Shown here piece after piece: positions 6,101 through 11,550 of a stretch of 12,414 nt of DNA; the stretch's first letter is position 1; each line of letters begins with the position of its first letter. The stretch is from CAG-390 sp045644325 (GTDB lineage Bacteria; Bacillota; Clostridia; Oscillospirales; CAG-272), in contig JAZRGT010000057.1 in the NCBI GenBank assembly GCA_045644325.1, positions 1 to 12,414 on the forward strand, read 5' to 3'. A program made the position numbers and the translations under genes. A model generated the notes under the pieces. That model made no database searches, had not been told where the DNA came from, and saw nothing but the letters and a program-made list of their open reading frames with translations.

Positions 6101-7302
6101 CCCACGCCTTCTGCGGATGCACCGCACTTGAAGAGATCAAGCTTCCCGAGGGACTTGAAAGCATCGGTCAATACGCCTTTGCGCTATGCACTTCACTCAC
6201 AAAGGTAAACATTCCCGACAGCGTGACCTATATCGGCTCGCTCTCCTTCACGGATACTCTGATCGACAGCATTCATATTTCGAAGAATGTCACCGATATC
6301 GACGACGCCTACTTCGGCGCGAATATCAAATCTATCACCGTCGACCGCGAAAACAAGACCTTCGTCATTACGGGCAACTGTCTGATCGACCTCAAAAATA
6401 AGGCGGTACTCCGCATATTCGGCGAGCCCGAATTCCCAAATGACGGAAGTATCCGGATCATTGAAGAATCCGCGTTTTATTATATCAATTTCGATATCAA
6501 GAAGCTGATTCTCCCCGAAGGTCTTGAAAAATTCCTGTATCCTTTTGAAACCCAGGTGCTCGAGAACATCGAAGAGCTTCATATTCCAAGCACGCTCGTC
6601 GATTGGAACGGAAGCGACTTCACTTATTGCAAGGATCTCAAAAAGATCACGGTTGCCGAGGGAAATCCGAGATACTATTCGGTCGATAACTGCATAATCG
6701 AGCGCGAAACAGGTACTCTCGTCCTCGGCTGCAGCACAAGCGTGATTCCGACCGACGGAAGCATCAAGAAGATCGGTCGAGAAGCCTTTGCCTACTGCCG
6801 AGACCTTGAAAGCATCGTCATTCCCGAGGGCGTGACCGAGATATCCCCTTCCGCATTTGACGGTTGTATTTCTCTGCGCGATGTAACTCTCCCCGAAAGC
6901 CTTAAAGTGATCGGAACGCACGCCTTCAGCGCATGTATGGCACTCGAGACGATCGAGCTCGGCGATAATATCACTATGATAGAGGATGGCGCATTCGCGT
7001 ATTGCACGTCGCTGCGCGAGGTCACTCTCCCCGAGGGTCTCAAGCCTCAATGCCTCGCTTTGTGGCTCTTCAGAGGTTGCACGTCGATTGAGAAGATCTA
7101 TATTCCCCGCTCGACAGAATATATTGACGGCTTCTACGGCTGCACGAGCTTACGCGAGATCGTCTACGGAGGAACGGTTGAGGAATGGCATTCGATATAC
7201 ATTTATGACAACACCTTCCTCGACACCGCGCTCGAACGCATCACCTGTACCGACGGCGTGATCACCGAGATACCCTACGAAACCGAAATGCCGGAATATT
7301 AA
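3124..7302 (+). CDS. Membrane-anchored BspA-type LRR protein, putative anti-sigma/sensor
   Basis: This 1392-residue protein is predicted N-in/C-out. Residues 1-52 are charged and cytoplasmic, with L-L-E-A-L-D-Y-L-D-E-A-Y-I at 12-24. That resembles the A-I-G-x-I-D-x-x-Y-I-E-E-A motif I recall from Clostridia membrane proteins encoded beside ECF sigmas. K43, K44, R46, R49 and K52 precede one hydrophobic helix at 53-74. A Thr/Pro/Glu linker at 92-119 follows, then LRRs of about 23 residues with pattern V-T-x-I-G-x-x-A-F-x-x-C-x-x-L-x-x-I-x-I-P to the C-terminus, roughly 35 by eye. Four modules each open with a G-L-x-Y header and end with a G-T-x-x-x-W cap. No signal peptide cleavage site, LPXTG or C-terminal helix is visible. 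BspA-type LRRs are known for surface binding and adhesion. Direct coupling to the sigma gene suggests the N-terminus holds the sigma factor and the ectodomain senses a ligand. The LRR call is firm; the anti-sigma role is inference. Confidence 0.88.
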   Translation: MKRNQLNRDRRLLEALDYLDEAYIADVVDNLKLPPVPGAPLPKKGRILRSLKPVAMLVACTLLLAALIPAVTYMTSHIPDIVAFFRGEQSEATVPEETDPYDPTETTAPPETTAPPKHEHNGSDGLIYRVNDDGKTVTLISWGTGIEANVLVASVYDGMPVTAIEDGALDSAPCKTVTIPDSVTSIGIGAFKNCQTLEAISIPASVTDIGANTFEGCVSLKSIGIPSSISVIPTGMFTNCEKLSLVRIKSSLKRIVMGAFIGCSKLEGIDFDGTKTEWNAIQKGDLWHMQSAISKINTNSGIVNVQPSPTGSPENDGSEGLEYKLNGAEALLTSLGTCKDKDVVIASTYMGYPVRWINAGIFDGYCELESITMPETIVSIGSRAFAECTKLESITLPVSLTLFYPDAFAGCSSLKTIELDDDNPTFKVVDNCLIETARSTLIMTCQSSRIPNDGSITVIGEYALSGLQVSEIVIPEGVTTVRANALQYNKALKKISLPSTLGFLDVNTFSGISGDVMLLFPKGHPTYTAEGNCVIDKNTKTLIRGFAFSNIPDWVEVIGNGAFQGCKELEEIRFPSALRTIEQNAFKNCTSLKKIKIDGTVTLRNYAFFGCTSLKEVELDDRVQFDYSHIFSYCTSLEYLRVPKSVTYLNCQWEGCTSLKTVVLHDDITFLSGALFYGCTSLESFYIGPKVRELRQNFLVECPNLSEIVYGGTRHDWFTMEKHSSWKNGAGNLEVVRCSDGDLTNFNTQPMVGSYGLLYRESADGKSAQFIGFKDGVLDSFEIASSYNSLPVTSIAEGALSKIKSSGTIIMSTYIETVEEGTFAQSPYVTHIELRPNVKVIENNAFIGCVDLKELTFRGTKAAWEKIEKQSRWNYGTALEVVHCIDGDVSVTPHPETNNGSEGLAYRINQSSSGDFYAVFTGLGTCKDTDIVIASDYYGYPVRELQHRVLQGKTEIKSVILPEGITAIPTQFFYECASLEKVTIPESVTVIDSHAFCGCTALEEIKLPEGLESIGQYAFALCTSLTKVNIPDSVTYIGSLSFTDTLIDSIHISKNVTDIDDAYFGANIKSITVDRENKTFVITGNCLIDLKNKAVLRIFGEPEFPNDGSIRIIEESAFYYINFDIKKLILPEGLEKFLYPFETQVLENIEELHIPSTLVDWNGSDFTYCKDLKKITVAEGNPRYYSVDNCIIERETGTLVLGCSTSVIPTDGSIKKIGREAFAYCRDLESIVIPEGVTEISPSAFDGCISLRDVTLPESLKVIGTHAFSACMALETIELGDNITMIEDGAFAYCTSLREVTLPEGLKPQCLALWLFRGCTSIEKIYIPRSTEYIDGFYGCTSLREIVYGGTVEEWHSIYIYDNTFLDTALERITCTDGVITEIPYETEMPEY
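3280..3345 (+). other. Single transmembrane helix of the LRR protein
   Basis: Residues 53-74 run P-V-A-M-L-V-A-C-T-L-L-L-A-A-L-I-P-A-V-T-Y-M. The segment is flanked on the N side by several Lys/Arg residues, which predicts an inside N-terminus and an external C-terminal LRR domain. Confidence 0.85.
3397..3480 (+). other. Thr/Pro/Glu-rich extracellular linker
   Basis: Residues 92-119 are dominated by Thr, Pro and Glu, including a doubled T-T-A-P-P unit at 106-116. This is the usual composition of a flexible stalk crossing the cell wall between a membrane helix and a surface domain. Confidence 0.8.
3481..5382 (+). repeat. LRR half A: short module 1 plus long module 2 (residues 120-753)
   Basis: Module 1 (about 120-314) opens with G-S-D-G-L-I-Y-R, carries about five LRRs and ends in the cap G-T-K-T-E-W at 273-278. 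Module 2 (about 315-753) opens with G-S-E-G-L-E-Y, has about 13 LRRs interrupted by two N-C-L/V-I hairpin elements, and ends with Y-G-G-T-R-H-D-W at 710-717 followed by C-S-D-G. The same short-then-long order recurs in half B. Confidence 0.7.
5383..7299 (+). repeat. LRR half B: short module 3 plus long module 4 (residues 754-1392)
   Basis: Module 3 (about 754-898) opens with Y-G-L-L-Y-R, has about three LRRs and ends in G-T-K-A-A-W at 859-864 followed by C-I-D-G. Module 4 (about 899-1392) opens with G-S-E-G-L-A-Y-R and the same G-T-C-K-D header as module 2. It has about 15 LRRs with two N-C-L/I-I hairpin elements and ends in Y-G-G-T-V-E-E-W at 1348-1355 and C-T-D-G. Halves A and B are of nearly equal length, consistent with an old tandem duplication. 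Confidence 0.65.
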
Positions 7303-7305
7303 TTA

Positions 7306-7342
7306 AAAACGAGGACTGACAACCGTCAGTCCTCAAATTTTT
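7306..7342. terminator. Bidirectional intrinsic terminator between convergent genes
   Basis: The perfect 10-bp stem GAGGACTGAC (7311-7320) pairs with GTCAGTCCTC (7325-7334) around the loop AACC. It is followed by AAATTTTT on the plus strand and by GTTTTT on the minus strand (A-tract at 7306-7309). It can end both the LRR gene transcript and the four-gene minus-strand operon. The plus-side T-tract touches the minus-strand stop codon at 7341-7343. Confidence 0.88.
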
Positions 7343-8636
7343 ATTCAAATTTTTCGTAAAACTCGAGCGTTGCTATTTTCGATCCTTGATTATTGAAGTG
7401 AAGATAGAAATCGTTGCCTATGTGGAACATCGACTCGGATTCCATCAAGGTATTGACCGAGATCTTTCCGATGTATTTTCCCGTCTTGATCTCAAAAATC
7501 TGAATAATATTGTCCTTCGTGCCGGATTGCGGGCTGAGGGGGACGTACGCGTATTCCGCATCGGCATCCATACCCTGACCGACGTAACCCGTTGAATCGG
7601 CAAGCGCGGAGGAACGGATGGGATTAAAATCGCCGTCCGTGATAACGAGTCCGCTCGGCGAACCGTATGCGAGGAAGGCATACTGTCCCGCTCCGTCAAT
7701 ATATCCAACGCCCCAAGTGCCGTAGGAGAGCGGCTTCTGCTCTGTGAGCGTGAGAGTTTCGGGATCTATGATCGAAACGAGGTTATCGTACATATTAACT
7801 ACGATAAGCTGCTTTTTCACGGGATCGTAGGTCATATCGTTGGCGTGGTCGAGCGGCATCTCATCACTTTCAAGAACGACGCTCCACGTTTCCATATCCA
7901 CCTTGATAACGCGGTCGGTCTCAACGCCCGATACATTTTTCTTCATAATAACGTAGGCATATTTACCGTCGGTAGCTACGCCCTGCGCTGCATCAAAATC
8001 ATCCTTTTGAGAATATTTGAAGACCACGTTATAGTCCGCGCAGATATTTCTGCCCTCACGCAGAGCCGCATATACGTCAAGATCGCTCGGCTTAAACTCC
8101 CCCCTGACTTCAAGACCGACGGGAAATGCGGTTACGCCGTCCTTTGTGTACTCAGGAATCAGGCGATCGATAAAGTGAAAAAGCGCCTCGCTGCAAGCGG
8201 CGGGAGAAGCTCCGACGATAACGATCTTTGAGTCGGTCACGCGAATGATATATCCCTCAAAATCGAGGTCTTCCAAAGCCGCCGCTGTTTCGGGGCGGTT
8301 GGTTTCAAAGAGCAGGATCTCGTGATCTGTGTTCACGGCGGGTCCGTTCGGGTTCATCCAATCGTCTATGATCTTGAAATCACGGCTGAGAGTTGCCCTC
8401 ATTCTGTTATTGACCGCAACGGCGGTGTCAAGCTGAAATCCCTTCGCGCCCTCCGCGCGGACGATCTTGAAATCGGTCGCGCCGTTATCAAGCAAAACGA
8501 GCAGCGCCGCTTCCGCAACCGCTTCGGTTTCCGCCGAGGATTCGGGCGGGTTATCTGCATCCTCAGGGGTGCAAGACGAAAACGATAAAAGTGCAATACT
8601 GATAAGAAATACTGAAATTATTTTTTTGAAAGTCAT
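7341..8636 (-). CDS. Lipoprotein with glycosidase-type N-domain and beta-propeller-like C-terminal half
   Basis: The 431-residue protein begins with a lipoprotein signal peptide: K4-K5, a hydrophobic run, then S-F-S-S-C with the lipidated Cys at 22, followed by an acidic linker to about 40. Residues about 45-165 contain E-I-L-L-F-E-T-N-R-P-E and G-Y-I-I-R-V...K-I-V-I-V-G-A-S. This pattern recurs in the small alpha/beta domain in front of many carbohydrate-active enzymes. Residues about 215-425 have repeated short beta segments (G-K-Y-A-Y-V-I, K-Q-L-I-V-V-N, Q-Y-A-F-L-A-Y, E-Y-A-Y-V-P-L) typical of a beta-propeller. No glycosidase catalytic domain follows. It probably sits on the outer face of the membrane and may bind a glycan or sugar. 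It is the last gene of the operon, 25 bases after the aldolase gene. ATG at 8634-8636 is chosen over GTG at 8643-8645, which lies inside the Shine-Dalgarno site. Confidence 0.8.
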   Translation of the reverse strand: MTFKKIISVFLISIALLSFSSCTPEDADNPPESSAETEAVAEAALLVLLDNGATDFKIVRAEGAKGFQLDTAVAVNNRMRATLSRDFKIIDDWMNPNGPAVNTDHEILLFETNRPETAAALEDLDFEGYIIRVTDSKIVIVGASPAACSEALFHFIDRLIPEYTKDGVTAFPVGLEVRGEFKPSDLDVYAALREGRNICADYNVVFKYSQKDDFDAAQGVATDGKYAYVIMKKNVSGVETDRVIKVDMETWSVVLESDEMPLDHANDMTYDPVKKQLIVVNMYDNLVSIIDPETLTLTEQKPLSYGTWGVGYIDGAGQYAFLAYGSPSGLVITDGDFNPIRSSALADSTGYVGQGMDADAEYAYVPLSPQSGTKDNIIQIFEIKTGKYIGKISVNTLMESESMFHIGNDFYLHFNNQGSKIATLEFYEKFE

Positions 8637-8641
8637 TTTAA

Positions 8642-8648
8642 TCACCTT
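8642..8648 (-). promoter_or_regulatory. Shine-Dalgarno site deciding the lipoprotein start
   Basis: On the minus strand AAGGTGA lies 5 bases before the ATG at 8634-8636. The upstream in-frame GTG (8643-8645) is part of this site, so initiation there is unlikely. Confidence 0.7.
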
Positions 8649-8661
8649 GATTTATATTGTT

Positions 8662-9609
8662 TCAGAACTTACCCTTTGCCACATAATGGCTGAGCTCGGC
8701 AAACTGATCGATGCACGAGCGCTGATATGGCGTGTAATTCGCCTCGTCTGCACTTCTCGCGTAGGTTTCCATTTTAATTCCGCGGTAACGGTTGAGGTAA
8801 TCCTTGGCACAGCAAGGATAGGTCAGTGATTCTGCGGTCGCGGCAAGACCGAGGTAGTCCTGCAACAGAGACGCCTGCCTCGTTTCCCAATCGGTGTGCC
8901 AGAGGCGGACGTAAAGCTCGGGGTGGATATTCGCCATAACTCCGCAATAGCCCGAGGCGCCGTTTTTGAGGGTGGGCAGGAGCGTTTGCGCGTTTGCGTT
9001 GAAGATCTCAAGGCGCGTGCCGCGGCAGATATCGAGGCGGTGCGCGATCAGATCGGCATCGCAACAAGTGTCCTTGATGAAGTAGAATCGCTCGGTTTCA
9101 ATGCACCATTTAAGCATTGCATCGGTAAGCAACCGCTTATATGGCTTCGGGCATTCGTAGATGCCGAGGGGCATATCGTGGGGAAGCTTTGCGATCAGCT
9201 TTTCGCAATCCGCGATCCATGCCTCGTCGGTGGTATTGGCAATATCAAGTCTGTTCGAGATGAGAATAACGGCGTCGGGTCCTTCTGCGGCAATACGGCA
9301 GAGCTCGTATGCCTGATCCTCGATCGAGTCGGAAATGTGACCGGATGCAACGATCATCAGCGGCGCACGGGTTTTGTCGGCTTCGGCAAGCCGATTTGCC
9401 TCATCAACGACAAGTCGGACGAGAAGCACGCGCTCCTCAACCGAGAGAAACATTATCTCACTCGACTGACACGCGGCAAAAATACCGTCGCATCCGCTTT
9501 TCCAATAAAATCTGACGAGCTCGCGAACGGCATCCTCGTCGATCTCGCCGTTCTTATACGGCGTGATCATCGTCGGATACACTCCGCGGACTACTTTGAA
9601 ATCTTTCAT
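8662..9609 (-). CDS. DapA/NanA-family (dihydrodipicolinate synthase/N-acetylneuraminate lyase) aldolase
   Basis: The 315-residue protein is a full-length class I pyruvate aldolase TIM barrel. It opens with G-V-Y-P-T-M-I-T-P-Y-K-N-G-E-I-D, the family N-terminus. Lys179 in F-Y-F-I-K-D-T is the expected Schiff-base lysine, and Tyr151 in G-I-Y-E-C-P is the proton-relay tyrosine. The segment G-A-S-G-Y-C-G-V-M-A-N matches the late barrel loop. The family joins or splits pyruvate and an aldehyde in the cytoplasm. The pyruvate carboxylate loop, usually G-T/S-T-G-E, reads C-Q-S-S-E at 47-51. The arginine that follows the Tyr motif in true dihydrodipicolinate synthase (Y-x-x-P-x-R) is replaced by Pro156. 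A lysine biosynthesis role is therefore unlikely, and an acidic-sugar lyase role fits the YhcH and sialidase-like neighbours. The start is supported by AAGGAAGG upstream, and the gene begins 14 bases after the YhcH stop. Confidence 0.88.
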   Translation of the reverse strand: MKDFKVVRGVYPTMITPYKNGEIDEDAVRELVRFYWKSGCDGIFAACQSSEIMFLSVEERVLLVRLVVDEANRLAEADKTRAPLMIVASGHISDSIEDQAYELCRIAAEGPDAVILISNRLDIANTTDEAWIADCEKLIAKLPHDMPLGIYECPKPYKRLLTDAMLKWCIETERFYFIKDTCCDADLIAHRLDICRGTRLEIFNANAQTLLPTLKNGASGYCGVMANIHPELYVRLWHTDWETRQASLLQDYLGLAATAESLTYPCCAKDYLNRYRGIKMETYARSADEANYTPYQRSCIDQFAELSHYVAKGKF

Positions 9610-9623
9610 TTATAATTCCTTCC

Positions 9624-10070
9624 TTATTTTCTGATCTTTACGACAGTCTTGCGGCATTTTGATCCGTCACCGACGCCGGGACGGTGCCATTCGCCGGGCA
9701 GTAGAAGCAAAAAGTCGCCCGCGCGTAGAGTGATCGTTGAATAGCCTTTATCGAAGGATTCAAATTCAACGTCGTTTTCCTCCGAATAGTCGCCCTCGGG
9801 CTGTTCTTCGGGGATGATGACGTCGATCTGCTCCTCTCCCTCGATCATCATCTGAACGTCGATGTATGCGTGATGGTTTTCAAATATCTTCCCCTCCCTG
9901 CACGCGCTGAGGTATTCCGATGACGATGCATAAAGTGCCGCACCGTCGATCTCGGTCTTGCCGAGCGTAAATTCGCCGTCTGCTACTCTTTTCGCCTCGT
10001 TCAGCGCGTATTCGATGGAGGGGACTTTTTCGCCCCAGATAGGTAGATTTGCAATTTTACCGTATATCAT
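9624..10070 (-). CDS. YhcH/YjgK/YiaL family protein (cupin-like, sugar catabolism)
   Basis: The 148-residue protein matches the family in length and motifs. E64-N-H-H-A-Y-I-D-V-Q73 followed by E-G-E-E-Q-I is the signature with the candidate metal-binding Glu, His and Asp. L-P-G-E-W-H-R-P-G at 124-132 (His129) is the C-terminal signature. Family members are cupin-like beta-barrels. YhcH of E. coli is encoded in the nan sialic-acid operon and YiaL in a ketogulonate locus, with anomerase or isomerase-type roles on acidic sugars proposed. The gene starts 2 bases after the sialidase-like stop, and its GAGG site lies inside the end of that gene, so translation is probably coupled. Its position between a sialidase-like and a NanA-like gene supports acidic-sugar catabolism. 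The exact reaction is not shown by the sequence. Confidence 0.87.
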   Translation of the reverse strand: MIYGKIANLPIWGEKVPSIEYALNEAKRVADGEFTLGKTEIDGAALYASSSEYLSACREGKIFENHHAYIDVQMMIEGEEQIDVIIPEEQPEGDYSEENDVEFESFDKGYSTITLRAGDFLLLLPGEWHRPGVGDGSKCRKTVVKIRK

Positions 10071-10072
10071 TT

Positions 10073-11437
10073 TTATACCTCGCGAAAGTTCTTGATTCTG
10101 TGGAATGTTGTGAAATTTGAGTTATGGAAATTATTTGCGCCGTTTACCGCGGTACGGCAAAGGTAGAGGATATCCTCGCCCTCGATGAAGAAATCGACGT
10201 ATTGGAAGCCGACCTCCTTGATATCCTCGTCGCGGCGGTCGATGAGATGCTCGCAAAGTTCCCAGTTGATGAGATCCTTCGAGCAGATCAGCGAGAGCAG
10301 ATTGCGCTTCGTCTGCGGCTCGTCGAGGGCGTAGCTTACGATGGCGTAATACTTTTTCGTCACCTCATCAAAAACAATATTGAATTTCGACGCCGTCGCG
10401 GGAAAGTCGATGACCTTGTCAAGCGTCGGCTCGGCTTCAGGATTGCAGGGATCGTAATTGAGAATGAGCGCGGTCTTGTCGGCAAAGCGGAGGAAATCAA
10501 TGATCTTGCCGTCGGGCGTTTCGATCACGTTACCCTCGATGCCGCCCCAGATCTTTTCGGGAAGCGGTGAAATATGCTCGCGGGCGTCGAAAAGCTCGGT
10601 GCAGACCCAGTTTTCGGCAGAGAGCAAATCGCTGTCGGCGGGTGCGGACAGTACCGCATCGCAGAAAACCTTCTCCGACCACGCGCCGTACTGCACGTCG
10701 GTCATAACTCTGCCGTCCTTGATAAGCACGGGCATCGGTGCGCGATGCCAGCCTACCTGACGGGCGTGACAGCCGCCGCGAAGAAGGACCGTTGGATTTG
10801 TCCACGTCTTGCCGCCGTCGTCCGAACGACCGATCAGCACGTCGCCGTATTCGGTCGAGCATCCGAGCATATAGAGTGCGCCGCCCGCGAGGAACATCTT
10901 GCCCCAGAAGCAGGGGAAAAGCTCCGAGCGGTGCTCCCAAGTCGCGCCGTCATCGTGGGAAACATATATTAAAGTGAGATTCTGCGGTGCGCCGCCGGCG
11001 TAAACGTCCATCGAGGCGAGCAGATCGCCGTTCTCAAGACGGATAAGCGAGGGCGAGCAGAGATAGCGTCCCGAAAAAGCGTATTCTTCGTCATCGGGGT
11101 GCAGATAGTTGACCACGGTACCGGGAACTTCACCCGTGCGGACGAGTCTTTCGGTCGAAGAAACACCGTCCTCGCGCTCGACGCGGAAGGCGTAATCCTT
11201 CCCGCTTTCAAGTCCGTTTACTCTTCCCATAAACGAGTTAAGCTCTGCAGTATAAAAATTTTCCGCATCACGCTCACGCCAGATCAGGCGGTATCTTGCA
11301 TCCTTTGCGGAATCCTTAAAATCAAATTCAAAGCCATTCGCGCAAGGCGCGATACGGCAAATATATGGCGCGCGCATACGTGCCTTTTCGTGCAAGGGCA
11401 GATAGCGCGGATAACTCCAGCTACGAACGTTTTTCAT
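10073..11437 (-). CDS. Sialidase-like (Asp-box) glycosidase family protein, cytoplasmic
   Basis: Starting at ATG 11435-11437 the protein has 454 residues and no signal peptide. Residues about 20-103 look like a fibronectin type III-like domain (beta segments around Y-R-L-I-W-R, then G-L-E-S-G-K-D-Y-A-F-R-V). From about 120 on it is a sialidase-type beta-propeller with Asp boxes S-H-D-D-G-A-T-W at 160-167 and S-D-D-G-G-K-T-W at 205-212, plus a degenerate one near 385-393. W-G-G-I-E-G-N-V-I-E at 297-306, followed by D-F-L-R ending at Arg317, resembles the region with the catalytic Glu and second Arg of exo-sialidases. The classic F-R-I-P motif is replaced by C-S-P-S-L-I-R-L around 127-134. It is the first gene of the operon. 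TAAGGAGA 5 bases upstream sets the start; a longer in-frame start at 11566 would sit upstream of the promoter. True sialidase activity is not proven; it could cleave another acidic sugar or be a non-catalytic binding protein. Confidence 0.78.
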   Translation of the reverse strand: MKNVRSWSYPRYLPLHEKARMRAPYICRIAPCANGFEFDFKDSAKDARYRLIWRERDAENFYTAELNSFMGRVNGLESGKDYAFRVEREDGVSSTERLVRTGEVPGTVVNYLHPDDEEYAFSGRYLCSPSLIRLENGDLLASMDVYAGGAPQNLTLIYVSHDDGATWEHRSELFPCFWGKMFLAGGALYMLGCSTEYGDVLIGRSDDGGKTWTNPTVLLRGGCHARQVGWHRAPMPVLIKDGRVMTDVQYGAWSEKVFCDAVLSAPADSDLLSAENWVCTELFDAREHISPLPEKIWGGIEGNVIETPDGKIIDFLRFADKTALILNYDPCNPEAEPTLDKVIDFPATASKFNIVFDEVTKKYYAIVSYALDEPQTKRNLLSLICSKDLINWELCEHLIDRRDEDIKEVGFQYVDFFIEGEDILYLCRTAVNGANNFHNSNFTTFHRIKNFREV

Positions 11438-11442
11438 AACAT

Positions 11443-11450
11443 TCTCCTTA
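11443..11450 (-). promoter_or_regulatory. Shine-Dalgarno site deciding the sialidase-like gene start
   Basis: TAAGGAGA on the minus strand is 5 bases before the ATG at 11435-11437, and it lies just downstream of the operon promoter. This excludes the longer in-frame start at 11566. Confidence 0.88.
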
Positions 11451-11465
11451 AAAAGTTCTATAAAT

Positions 11466-11494
11466 ATTATAACATCCCGCGCACGCTGTGTCAA
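11466..11494 (-). promoter_or_regulatory. Consensus sigma-A promoter of the four-gene operon
   Basis: Read on the minus strand, TTGACA (11489-11494) and TATAAT (11466-11471) are both perfect, with a 17-base spacer and a TG extended -10 dinucleotide one base before TATAAT. Transcription should start near 11459. A second TTGAC overlaps the -35 five bases upstream, and an AT-rich inverted repeat (TATAA-ATA-TTATA, 11459-11471) covers the -10. No clear repressor operator or catabolite element was recognised, although so strong a promoter for a catabolic operon would be expected to be repressed. Confidence 0.85.
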
Positions 11495-11497
11495 GTC

Positions 11498-11533
11498 AAA
11501 TAGAAAGATTCCGCTCTCGCGGAGCGGAATCTT
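11498..11533 (-). terminator. Intrinsic terminator of cysS
   Basis: A perfect 12-bp stem (11505-11516 pairing with 11522-11533) has a 5-base loop and is followed on the minus strand by TCTATTT. It lies 17 bases after the cysS stop, and its tail ends 3 bases before the -35 box of the next operon. The T-tract is interrupted by a C and an A, so some readthrough into the operon is possible. Confidence 0.82.
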
Positions 11534-11550
11534 ACCATTTATTAAGCTAA

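Noticed and set aside
5296..7050. Two long minus-strand open frames (5296-6171 and 6193-7050) opposite the LRR gene
   Set aside because: Their repeated D-L-F/R-D-R-D-like sequence mirrors the 23-residue LRR period of the plus strand. There is no convincing ribosome site or independent motif.
3481..7302. Repetitive DNA read as a possible CRISPR or satellite array
   Set aside because: The repeats are degenerate at DNA level, keep a 69-base coding period and encode LRRs in one open frame. There are no conserved direct repeats with unique spacers.
8896..9615. Plus-strand open frame of 239 codons opposite the aldolase gene
   Set aside because: The opposite strand encodes a full-length aldolase with catalytic Lys and Tyr. 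The plus-strand product matches no recognisable family.
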